The notes below the pieces were generated by a model, which was not told the DNA's origin, made no database searches, and saw nothing but the letters and a program-made list of their open reading frames with translations. From the NCBI GenBank assembly GCA_964401995.1, contig CAYOAP010000005.1:1-64000 (forward strand): 64,000 bases of DNA, read 5' to 3'. The DNA is from DATCBF01 sp964401995 (GTDB taxonomy: Bacteria; Actinomycetota; Thermoleophilia; Solirubrobacterales; 70-9). The position numbers and the translations under genes were made by a program. The stretch's first letter is position 1; each line of letters opens with the position of its first letter. Below, one piece after another: positions 1 to 7,175 of this stretch.

Positions 1-1
1 G

Positions 2-361
2 ACCGGCGGCTTCGGCGCCGACTACACCTTCGAGGCGACCGGCAACGTCGCCGTCATGCGCCAGGCGGTCGAAGCGGCGCGCATGGCCTGGGGCCTCTGC
101 ACGGTCGCCGGCGTGGCTGGCAAGGGGGAGACCCTCGACATCGTGCCCCGGCTCCTGATCACCGGCCGCCGCGTCGCCGGCTCCTCCTTCGGCGGCGTCA
201 AGGGCCGCGACCAGGTCCCCCTCCTGATCGACCGCGCGCTCAACGGCGAGATCGACGTCGAGCCCTTCATCTCCCACCGCATCAGCCTCGACGAAGTCAA
301 CCGCGGCTTCGAGCTGATGGAGGCCCAGGACGGGATCCGCAGCGTCATCGAGTTCAGCTGA
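2..361 (+). CDS. Class III (S-hydroxymethyl-thiol type) zinc alcohol dehydrogenase, C-terminal part
   Basis: The gene enters from the left edge; only the last 119 residues are present, ending at TGA 359-361. The reading frame resembles the C-terminal part of class III alcohol dehydrogenases (formaldehyde-thiol adduct dehydrogenases): a GxDYTFEATGN-like stretch follows the NAD-binding fold, then a GRRVAGSSFGGVKGRDQVP block matching the family's GRTWKGTAFGGxKxRxxVP, and the usual ending FELMEAQDGIRSVIEF. The family is cytosolic, zinc-dependent and NAD(P)-linked and oxidises thiol-bound formaldehyde or other alcohols. The catalytic zinc ligands would lie upstream of the window, so whether the thiol is mycothiol, glutathione or none cannot be told. 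No neighbour suggests an operon partner. Confidence 0.85.
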   Translation, partial: TGGFGADYTFEATGNVAVMRQAVEAARMAWGLCTVAGVAGKGETLDIVPRLLITGRRVAGSSFGGVKGRDQVPLLIDRALNGEIDVEPFISHRISLDEVNRGFELMEAQDGIRSVIEFS

Positions 362-402
362 TCTCTCTACAGGTACTGCTCGATTCAGTAGGCCGAAGGC
401 AC

Positions 403-450
403 GCGCATCCGACATTGACCCCACCCCAGTGTGGTGAATGTCGGATGCGC
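403..450. repeat. Perfect 14-bp inverted repeat (hairpin) in intergenic DNA
   Basis: GCGCATCCGACATT at 403-416 is repeated as its exact reverse complement at 437-450, with a 20-base centre that can itself pair CCAC (421-424) with GTGG (431-434). It lies between the dehydrogenase stop (361) and the GTG start at 507. No T-run follows, so a classical intrinsic terminator is not evident. It may be a REP-like element, an RNA hairpin or a protein site. Confidence 0.7.
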
Positions 451-506
451 CGCCAAGCCCACATGGGGAGACGGGATGCGCTCTCGGCTCTCTGTAGGTT
501 GGGCTG

Positions 507-1733
507 GTGAGATCGCGCCTTGTCCTACTTGTGGTTGCCGCGGCAGCAGCCGCGATTCTGGCCCCTGTTGCCGAGGCAAGCGCGACGACGACGATCGGGA
601 GCCCGCTCTTGCTGACGCCCGAAAAAATGAGCACCTGCGGCGCGGCCACCTTCACCAATCTCGCGCTCAGTTCCGGGACGCTGAAAGCGCCCTTTGATGG
701 GGTTCTGACGCGCTGGCGGGTGGATGTCGGCGCCCCCAGCGGCATCCTCGGCTACAAGCTGCGAGTTCTGCATCCTGCGGGTGGGGCCTCCTACATCGGC
801 GCCGGGACTGGTCCAGCCCAGCCCGCGCTGGCCGCGGGGGTCAACCTGCTCACCCTGCCCACACCGCTTCCGATCCAGGCTGGCGACATTGTCGCGGTCG
901 ATTGCCCGGCGGGCGCGCCCAGCCCCGCCAATAATGCCGCCAAACCGGGCTCCACCTTCGCTTTCTTCAACCCGATGCTTGCGGATGGGAAAACGGCCGG
1001 GCCCACCAACCAGATTCCGGGGGAGGAGGAGTTGTTCAACGCCGACCTGGTCGGCGTGCCGGCGATCACCTCCATCTCTCCCGCTTCCGGCTCAACCAGC
1101 GGTGGGGCCGTGGTGACGATCACTGGGACCCGGCTCGCCGACGTGACCGGCGTGACGTTCGGCGGCGTCCCCGCGACCGGAGTCGTTCCCGTCTCCGAAA
1201 CCGAAGTGCGGGCGACGGCGCCAGCGCATCCGATCGGCGCGGCTGAGGTGCACGCGGTCAACGCGGCGGGCAGCAGCCCGATCGTCGCCGCCGACCTGTT
1301 CGTCTACGTGGATCCGCCGATCACCATCTCCGGCTTCAGCCAGTCTCACCGCACCTGGCGCGCCGGCAGCAAGCTCGCGGTTATCTCGAGCAGCCCGGCC
1401 CACAAGGCGCCGCTGGGCACGACGTTCTCGTTCGGGCTAGACCCGCAGGGACGGGTCGTCCTCGCCTTCGCCCAGAAGCTGCCCGGCCGCAAGGTAAAAG
1501 GCAAGTGCGTGCCTCCGGTCGCGAAGAACGAGGGCAAGAAGGCATGCGGGCGCGCCGTGGTTCGAGGGAGGCTCAGCTGGACCGGCCATGTCGGCACGAA
1601 CAAGGTCTATTTCCAGGGCCGCACGCCGTCCTCGAAGCTCAAACCGGGCCGCTACACGGTCACCGCCACCGCGACGAACTCGGGCGGAGTCCAGTCGAAG
1701 TCCAAGCCGCTCGCTTTCACGATCGTCAAATAA
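507..1733 (+). CDS. Secreted protein with IPT/TIG domain
   Basis: This is a 408-residue protein starting at GTG. Residues 1-26 form a signal peptide: basic MRSR, a long Leu/Val/Ala core, then an Ala-rich cleavage region. Residues ~30-180 are an uncharacterised beta-rich region. Residues ~185-270 are an IPT/TIG (immunoglobulin-like, plexin, transcription factor) domain, shown by PAITSISPASGSTSGGAVVTI and a following GTRLADVTGVTFGG. The last ~130 residues are a second Ig-like region ending GRYTVTATATNSGG, a style common in secreted proteins of soil actinobacteria. Four cysteines occur in the mature part. No catalytic motif is visible, so a cell-surface or extracellular binding role is likely but unproven. 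No operon partner is seen; the hairpin at 403-450 lies upstream. Confidence 0.75.
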   Translation: MRSRLVLLVVAAAAAAILAPVAEASATTTIGSPLLLTPEKMSTCGAATFTNLALSSGTLKAPFDGVLTRWRVDVGAPSGILGYKLRVLHPAGGASYIGAGTGPAQPALAAGVNLLTLPTPLPIQAGDIVAVDCPAGAPSPANNAAKPGSTFAFFNPMLADGKTAGPTNQIPGEEELFNADLVGVPAITSISPASGSTSGGAVVTITGTRLADVTGVTFGGVPATGVVPVSETEVRATAPAHPIGAAEVHAVNAAGSSPIVAADLFVYVDPPITISGFSQSHRTWRAGSKLAVISSSPAHKAPLGTTFSFGLDPQGRVVLAFAQKLPGRKVKGKCVPPVAKNEGKKACGRAVVRGRLSWTGHVGTNKVYFQGRTPSSKLKPGRYTVTATATNSGGVQSKSKPLAFTIVK

Positions 1734-1774
1734 GGGCGCCTGGCCAAGCTCGACGCGTCTTCACGAAGTGATAT

Positions 1775-1790
1775 TCAACCAAAAGGTTGA
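1775..1790. promoter_or_regulatory. Operator-like palindrome 1, overlapping the -35 region
   Basis: TCAACCAAAAGGTTGA is a perfect 6-4-6 inverted repeat. It overlaps the start of the TTGACA box at 1787 and has a twin with the same arms 40 bp downstream. Its placement ahead of an ArsR-family gene suggests autoregulation. Confidence 0.7.
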
Positions 1791-1815
1791 CAAATGGGCA
1801 TAGGCAACCTACGCT
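1787..1815 (+). promoter_or_regulatory. Sigma-70-type promoter for the ArsR/SRPBCC operon, probably leaderless
   Basis: TTGACA at 1787-1792 and TACGCT at 1810-1815 are separated by exactly 17 bases. The expected transcription start, about seven bases after the -10 box, falls at 1822-1823, on the ATG of the regulator gene. No Shine-Dalgarno sequence precedes that ATG, in line with a leaderless mRNA. Confidence 0.65.
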
Positions 1816-1830
1816 CAACCAAATGGTTGA
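1815..1830. promoter_or_regulatory. Operator-like palindrome 2, covering the start codon
   Basis: TCAACCAAATGGTTGA has the same 6-bp arms and 4-bp spacer as the site at 1775-1790. The ATG at 1823-1825 lies inside it. Centre-to-centre distance is 40 bp, close to four helical turns, so two dimers would sit on the same DNA face and bracket the promoter. Confidence 0.7.
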
Positions 1831-2170
1831 ACAAACAGTCGAGATGGACGCCGTCTTCCAGGCGCTGGCCCACGGGGCGCGGCGTGAAATGGTCGGGCGG
1901 CTGGCCGGGGGAGAGCTGACTGTCGGCGAGCTGGCCGAGCCGCTGGAAATGTCGCTGGCCGCCGCTTCGAAGCACGTCAAGGTGCTGGAGCGGGCGGGGC
2001 TGGTCCGGCGCACGGTCGAGGGACGGCGGCACGTCTGCCAGCTGGAGCCGGGGCCACTGGTCTCGGCCGCGACCTGGCTGCGCTTCTACGAGGGCTTCTG
2101 GGCCGACCGGCTCGACGCCCTCAACACGCTTTTTCGATCCGAACTGGACTCCAAGGAGGAGAAAAGATGA
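1823..2170 (+). CDS. ArsR-family winged-helix transcriptional regulator
   Basis: This is a 115-residue ArsR/SmtB-type repressor. It has the family opening (MDAVFQALAHGARREMVGRL), a recognition helix around MSLAAASKHVKVLERAGLV and the wing region VRRTVEGRRHVCQLEPGPL. No metal-binding ELCV-type cysteine motif is present, so this belongs to the metal-independent group usually paired with SRPBCC proteins. An upstream TTG (1787) would extend it by 12 residues, but the promoter geometry makes ATG 1823 the better start because the mRNA would begin there. The stop overlaps the next start (ATGA, 2167-2170), so the two genes are translationally coupled. The twin palindromes suggest that it represses its own operon. 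Confidence 0.85.
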   Translation: MVEQTVEMDAVFQALAHGARREMVGRLAGGELTVGELAEPLEMSLAAASKHVKVLERAGLVRRTVEGRRHVCQLEPGPLVSAATWLRFYEGFWADRLDALNTLFRSELDSKEEKR

Positions 2171-2646
2171 ATCCCGAAGCTGCCGAGCAGCACGTCGTCC
2201 GCCTCAGCCGCACGATCGCGGCCCCGCCCGAGCGGGTCTACCGCGCCTGGCTCGACCCCGAGCTGCTGCGCCTCTGGCTCGCCCCCGCCTCGTTCTCGGT
2301 CGAGCGGGTCGAGGTCGACGAGCGGGTCGGCGGCCATCACCGCACCTGGCAGGTCGGCCCCGACGGCGCGTCCGGCGGCTTCGACTGCGAGCTGCTGGAG
2401 CTGGTCCCGAACCGGCGGATCGTCTTCCGCTGGCGCTTCGTCGGCCCCGACCGCGTAGCCGACCCAAGCCACGACTCCGTCCTGACGATCACCTTCGCCG
2501 AGGCGCCGGAAGGCGAGACCGAGCTGACCCTCGTCCACGAGCGTCTCGACGCTCTCTATAAGGCGATGCCGCAGATCGTCGAAAACGTCGGGCGGGGCTG
2601 GGGGATGGCGCTCGACAACCTCGCCGCGGCCGTCTCGGGAAACTGA
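2167..2646 (+). CDS. SRPBCC (AHSA1-like) domain protein
   Basis: This 159-residue protein fills one START/Bet v1-like SRPBCC fold. The opening VRLSRTIAAPPERVYRAWLDPELLRLWLAP is diagnostic of the Aha1 C-terminal-like subfamily, followed by GGHHRTW, NRRIVFRWRF and the closing long helix after TELTLVHERL. Members bind hydrophobic ligands or are of unknown function, and are very often encoded directly after a small ArsR regulator, as here with a 4-base overlap. No signal peptide is present, so it is cytosolic. The ligand cannot be read from the sequence. Confidence 0.85.
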   Translation: MNPEAAEQHVVRLSRTIAAPPERVYRAWLDPELLRLWLAPASFSVERVEVDERVGGHHRTWQVGPDGASGGFDCELLELVPNRRIVFRWRFVGPDRVADPSHDSVLTITFAEAPEGETELTLVHERLDALYKAMPQIVENVGRGWGMALDNLAAAVSGN

Positions 2647-2656
2647 GTGCGAATTT

Positions 2657-2689
2657 ATAACGGACATATGAAATAAGCCATAACGGTCA
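2657..2689. repeat. Direct repeat ATAACGG(A/T)CA, candidate operator
   Basis: ATAACGGACA (2657-2666) and ATAACGGTCA (2680-2689) differ at one base and start 23 bp apart, within the 65-base gap just upstream of the MNT/HEPN genes. Toxin-antitoxin operons are commonly autoregulated through such repeats; this role is inferred from position only. Confidence 0.4.
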
Positions 2690-2711
2690 CACGAGGCATT
2701 AGACTGAGAGC

Positions 2712-3281
2712 ATGCCTCGGGGAGTTGGAAATCTGCAGATGCTGGCAATGGAGCTGCAAGCGGACGAGCGAAGCCTGCGTCGCGCGGTTGAGGTTGGTGT
2801 CTTGCGTTTTCAGCGTCCCAGCCCGCGACGCATTGAGATCAGCGAGGCCGAGAAGGACTATCTGCGCAGTCATTGGTCGACGCTTTCGGCGCTTCGGGCT
2901 GCTTTGCGCACTGAGCCGAATGTTCGAACCGCAGTTCTGTTTGGCTCCGTGGCCCGCGGCACTGAGACCGAAGAGTCCGACCTCGACTTGTTGGTCAAGT
3001 TCGACGATGACTCGATCGCTGCGGCAGCCGGACTCGAGGCTCGGCTTGGGCTGCGGCTTGGCCGCGAGATCCAGGTCGTCCGTTGGGCGGAGGCCAAGGC
3101 CAAGCCCACCTTCCTCCTCACGATCCTCGAAGAAGGCCGGCCCCTAGTCGACCGTGATGGCAGCTGGGCGAGGGTTGGAGGGCATCGAGGACGGTTGAGA
3201 AAGCAGGCCATTGCGAGGCGCGCCGAACAGAGCCAGGCCGCACGCGCCGCGCTTGACTCGCTAGGAGCGCCGGCCGGATGA
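2712..3281 (+). CDS. MNT-type nucleotidyltransferase antitoxin (MNT/HEPN module)
   Basis: This is a 189-residue protein. Residues ~70-150 carry a minimal nucleotidyltransferase domain with the signature G78-S79-x3-G83 and the metal-binding pair D90-x-D92 in a SDLDLLV strand. The first ~60 residues look like a small helical DNA-binding or adaptor region (LQADERSLRRAVEVGVLRFQ). In MNT/HEPN systems the MNT protein acts as antitoxin, in some cases by AMPylating the HEPN toxin. Its stop overlaps the start of the HEPN gene (ATGA, 3278-3281), which supports the pairing. The protein is longer than most MNT antitoxins (about 100-140 residues), mainly through the N-terminal region and a basic C-terminal tail. 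Confidence 0.8.
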   Translation: MPRGVGNLQMLAMELQADERSLRRAVEVGVLRFQRPSPRRIEISEAEKDYLRSHWSTLSALRAALRTEPNVRTAVLFGSVARGTETEESDLDLLVKFDDDSIAAAAGLEARLGLRLGREIQVVRWAEAKAKPTFLLTILEEGRPLVDRDGSWARVGGHRGRLRKQAIARRAEQSQAARAALDSLGAPAG

Positions 3282-3817
3282 GCGGACGACGCGGCGACGA
3301 CGCGGGGCAGGCGCCGCCCATTGATGGCGTCCAGCGCGAATCCTTGCTCGACGAGGCACGGACTGCGCTGGGGGACCTGCAGGAACAGGTGGCGAGCTTG
3401 CGACACGGGATGGGTCTGTTTCCGCCCGACTTCGACAAGGCGGATTGGCGAGAGGCATTTGATGCTTCTGTGCCCAGGCGCAATCAGTGCGACACGGCGC
3501 TCCTTGCCTTTGTCGTCGGCATCGGCGAGCTCAACACAGCGCTTCAGATTGGCGCTGTGCTCGATGGCCTGATGAGTCCCGCCCTGAGGAAGACGCAGGC
3601 GCCCAGTCACTACAAAGCGCTTGAGCAGGCTGGGATCTTGCGTCCCGCCGAGCGACGGGCTCTGACCACAATCAACCGCACTCGAAATGGCGTCGCGCAC
3701 ATCTACGGTGAAGTAACCGCCGACGAGGTACACGAGGCGATTGAGGAGTTTGAGGCGCTTCTTGGCAGCGATCTGCCGGGCCGCATCAAAACCTGGCTCG
3801 TGCGACTCGGCCTCTAG
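3278..3817 (+). CDS. HEPN-domain toxin (putative RNase)
   Basis: This 179-residue all-helical protein carries the HEPN signature R136-N137-G-V-A-H141 (Rx4-6H form), the composite active site of HEPN ribonucleases. It follows the MNT gene with a 4-base overlap. Family knowledge: HEPN toxins are cytosolic RNases that dimerise to build the active site and are held in check by MNT partners. The N-terminal ~50 residues are charged and probably coiled. It ends tail-to-tail with a small reverse-strand gene, the two stop codons sharing the CTAG at 3814-3817. The target RNA is unknown. Confidence 0.78.
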   Translation: MSGRRGDDAGQAPPIDGVQRESLLDEARTALGDLQEQVASLRHGMGLFPPDFDKADWREAFDASVPRRNQCDTALLAFVVGIGELNTALQIGAVLDGLMSPALRKTQAPSHYKALEQAGILRPAERRALTTINRTRNGVAHIYGEVTADEVHEAIEEFEALLGSDLPGRIKTWLVRLGL

Positions 3818-4005
3818 TCGAAGCTTCTGTCTTTGCTCTCTTTCTGCTCGATCTGATTGGCATCGAGGACCGCCCAGCCGACGCGCTCGGCGAACTGGCC
3901 GGAGAAGTGGTCTGACTCGAAGTCCCTTAAGTTGAGCCGCTCCCGGTAGACAACATCGCCGCCGCTTGCGTCGTGCGAATCGGTCACTACGAGTATCTGG
4001 GGCAT
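3814..4005 (-). CDS. Small conserved-looking protein of unknown function
   Basis: This 63-residue reading frame on the reverse strand starts at ATG 4005-4003. A clear Shine-Dalgarno sequence (GAGGAG, read on the minus strand from about 4016) sits six bases ahead, which supports real translation. The protein reads MPQILVVTDS, then VVYRERLNLRDFESDHFSGQ and AERVGWAVLDANQIEQ, with balanced composition unlike the Arg/Pro-rich shadow frames nearby. It has no signal peptide or membrane segment, and I do not recognise a function. It overlaps the HEPN gene by four bases at the stops and diverges from the hydrolase gene at 4129. Confidence 0.6.
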   Translation of the reverse strand: MPQILVVTDSHDASGGDVVYRERLNLRDFESDHFSGQFAERVGWAVLDANQIEQKESKDRSFD

Positions 4006-4128
4006 GGTGTCTCCTCTTCGTCGGTGTTCCCCAGGGGGAGTGTCGGCCTCTCAGCTTGGCCGCAGGTGAAAACTGGGTAAAGACCGCGTCAAGATTCGGT
4101 CACTGCGCGTCGCTGTCAAGATCACCCG

Positions 4129-4917
4129 ATGGGCGAGTTCCACTACGAGGGCCACCGGATCGAGTACGACTCCTACGGCGAGGGCAAACGGGTCGTCGTC
4201 CTGATCCACGGCCTGCTGATGAACCGCCGCATGTTCGAGCGCTTGGGGCCGGAGCTGGCCGAGCATGGCTTCCGGGTGATCTGCGTCGATCTGCTCGGCC
4301 ACGGGCGCTCCGACCGCCCCGAGGATCTACGGCTCTACTCGATGCCGCTCTTCGCCCGCCAGGTGGCGGCGCTGCTCGACCACCTGAAACGCCCCTCCGC
4401 CGTGGTCGGAGGCACCTCGCTCGGCGCCAACGTCGCCCTGGAGCTGGCGGTGCGGGACCCGAAACGTGTTCGCGGCCTCTTCATCGAGATGCCGGTGCTC
4501 GACAACGCCCTGCCTGCGGTCGCCGCCACCTTCACCCCTGTCCTGCTCGGCCTGCGCTGGGGCCGGCCGGCCTTCGAGGCGACCTCCCGCTTCACCTCGG
4601 TCATCCCCCGCACCCACCACCTGGTCGACATCGGCCTCGATTGGATCCGCCAGCGCCCCGGCCCCTCCGGCGCCGTGCTCGAGGGGCTGCTGCTGGGGGA
4701 GACCGCGCCCCACCGCGAGGAGCGGCGCAAGATCAAGAAACCGGCGCTGATCGTCGGCCACCCGCGCGACCCGCTGCACCCGTTCAGCGACTCGGGGATG
4801 CTGGCCGAAGAGCTGGAGAGCGCGCAGCTGGTCGAGGCCAGCTCGATCTTCGAGTGGCGCTTCCACCCGGAGCGGCTGACCGGGGAGCTGGCGAAGTTCC
4901 TCGAGGACGTCGCGTGA
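4129..4917 (+). CDS. Alpha/beta hydrolase
   Basis: This is a 262-residue soluble alpha/beta-fold hydrolase. HG at residues 27-28 (IHGLL) is the oxyanion-hole motif, DLLGHGRSD at 54-62 is the typical post-beta4 loop, and GGTSLGA at 94-100 is the nucleophile elbow with Ser97. A candidate acid is the Asp in GHPRDPLHPF, and a candidate base is the His in EWRFHPERL near the C-terminus. The family includes esterases, lipases, epoxide hydrolases and C-C hydrolases; the substrate cannot be assigned. The 123-base upstream gap holds GTCAAGAT twice (4088-4095 and 4115-4122). A short hypothetical frame follows 13 bases downstream and may be cotranscribed. Confidence 0.8.
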   Translation: MGEFHYEGHRIEYDSYGEGKRVVVLIHGLLMNRRMFERLGPELAEHGFRVICVDLLGHGRSDRPEDLRLYSMPLFARQVAALLDHLKRPSAVVGGTSLGANVALELAVRDPKRVRGLFIEMPVLDNALPAVAATFTPVLLGLRWGRPAFEATSRFTSVIPRTHHLVDIGLDWIRQRPGPSGAVLEGLLLGETAPHREERRKIKKPALIVGHPRDPLHPFSDSGMLAEELESAQLVEASSIFEWRFHPERLTGELAKFLEDVA

Positions 4918-4930
4918 GAAGCGATCGTCT

Positions 4931-5242
4931 TTGACCTTTGACGAGGCTCTCGCGGCGCTGCTGGCGATGGTTGGGCAGCGGGTCGGGATAGATGTCCTCG
5001 ACTCCGGCCCGAATCCGCAGCTGGTGGCGACGTTCGGCGGCCTGCTGCGCGCCGGCCACTCGATGACGGGAGGCGAGCCTAGCGCGGGAGAGTCGATCTA
5101 CATCCGCCTCGAGTCGGGCGACTCGCCCGCCGCCCTCAGCCTCAACCGCGAGCTCTTCCGCGATGCGATGGTCCACCCCGACGGCTCGCTCAGCCTGCGC
5201 CTGGGCGGCGTCGCCCTGCTGGTCTCTCGGCAGGTGGAATGA
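4931..5242 (+). CDS. Hypothetical protein
   Basis: This 103-residue frame starts at TTG, 13 bases after the hydrolase stop. The sequence MTFDEALAALLAMVGQRVGI is followed by LVATFGGLLRAGHSM and SLSLRLGGVALLVSRQVE, consistent with a small alpha+beta cytosolic protein. No signal peptide, membrane segment or known motif is visible. The start is not supported by a good ribosome-binding site, so translation may be coupled to the hydrolase. Its composition is protein-like and not Arg-rich, which favours a real gene. Function unknown. Confidence 0.5.
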   Translation: MTFDEALAALLAMVGQRVGIDVLDSGPNPQLVATFGGLLRAGHSMTGGEPSAGESIYIRLESGDSPAALSLNRELFRDAMVHPDGSLSLRLGGVALLVSRQVE

Positions 5243-5284
5243 GTTGCCGGGGGAGAATTGTGTCGCTCACGCCCTTATACAGGG

Positions 5285-5701
5285 ATGGGTGGAACGCGAG
5301 CACGGCAACATGGTCGCTCCCGGGCGATCCTCGCAACGAGGACGCCGGCTCGATGGTTGGTCAAGTGGCACCCGCTTGCGATTGAGGAGCGGCGGGCGAT
5401 CGGAGACGTCGACGAGCGGGCCGCGATCGCCAGCGTGATCGAGAAGCGCGAAGTCGATGGGCCGGCGCTCGCTTACCCGCATCAGAGCGCAGTGATGGGC
5501 AAGGACGGCTCAGGCCTACGCGAGTTGCGCCCGAGGCGAGGCCGTAGCCGTTGGCGGCCGATCTATCGCAGGGTGGGACGACGGGTGATCGCCGTCCTCG
5601 CGATTGGACCCGAGGCGGGCATCGATGGGGCTGGTTATGGCAGGTCTGTTCGAATGGCTCAAGAGAGGCTCAAGCGGTTGGGCAGCGGATCGTCGGAATG
5701 A
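5285..5701 (+). CDS. RelE/HigB-like toxin of a type II toxin-antitoxin pair
   Basis: The core, from about residue 25 onwards, matches the phage-derived Gp49/HigB-type RelE fold: VKWHPLAIEERRAIGDVDER at the first strand-helix, a central GSGLRELRP, then WRPIYRRVGRRVIAVLAIGP and a final helix with MAQERLKRL. Toxins of this group are ribosome-dependent mRNA endonucleases. A gene for an XRE-type antitoxin follows with a 4-base gap, in the toxin-first order usual for HigBA. The start is uncertain: ATG 5285 is used here, TTG 5258 would add nine residues, and TTG 5357 would begin right at the conserved core. Confidence 0.7.
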   Translation: MGGTRARQHGRSRAILATRTPARWLVKWHPLAIEERRAIGDVDERAAIASVIEKREVDGPALAYPHQSAVMGKDGSGLRELRPRRGRSRWRPIYRRVGRRVIAVLAIGPEAGIDGAGYGRSVRMAQERLKRLGSGSSE

Positions 5702-5705
5702 ATTG

Positions 5706-6122
5706 ATGATTACAAAAGTGTTATCGTCTGAGGAGATGGCTTCCGATCGATTGATCGCCAACGAGGAGGTTCTCGCCGAGGATCTCCGCGACCCTGTGTT
5801 CCGAGAGAAGTGGGAGCGGACGGCGGTCGCCCGCTGGCTCGCGGTCGAGGTGGCGCACTTTCGAGCGGAGCGCGGCCTCTCCCAGCGTCAGCTCGCAGAG
5901 CGTCTTGGGGTCCACCAGTCTGACGTGGCTCGCATGGAGCTCGGCGAGCACAATCCAAGCGTTGAGAGGCTGATGCGTGTCGCCGGTGGCCTTGGCATCG
6001 AGCTGATGATCGACATTCGCCCCCGGGGCAAAGAGGCGAAGCTGCCCAAGAAGAACGCGCTCGCATCAACCTCGCTCGCGTTCGGCAATTGCGAGGTCAT
6101 TCTCGCCACTGCCGCTCACTAG
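5706..6122 (+). CDS. XRE-family helix-turn-helix antitoxin
   Basis: This is a 138-residue protein. A helical region around residues 17-50 (LAEDLRDPVFREKWERTAVA) precedes an XRE/Cro helix-turn-helix: LSQRQLAERLGVHQSDVARM followed by E-x-GEHNPSVERLMRVAGGLG. It is the partner of the RelE/HigB-like toxin just upstream and would both neutralise it and repress the operon. ATG 5706 lies four bases after the toxin stop; an in-frame ATG at 5736 is directly abutted by GAGGAG, too close to act as its ribosome-binding site. The last ~20 residues (TSLAFGNCEVILATAAH) are an unusual tail. Confidence 0.78.
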   Translation: MITKVLSSEEMASDRLIANEEVLAEDLRDPVFREKWERTAVARWLAVEVAHFRAERGLSQRQLAERLGVHQSDVARMELGEHNPSVERLMRVAGGLGIELMIDIRPRGKEAKLPKKNALASTSLAFGNCEVILATAAH

Positions 6123-6128
6123 CTCATC

Positions 6129-7166
<1,038 letters not shown>

Positions 7167-7175
7167 CCCTCTCAG

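Noticed and set aside
3966..4934. A 322-residue forward frame overlapping the alpha/beta hydrolase
   Set aside because: Its composition is extremely Arg/Pro/Gly-rich and it overlaps a well-supported hydrolase in another frame.
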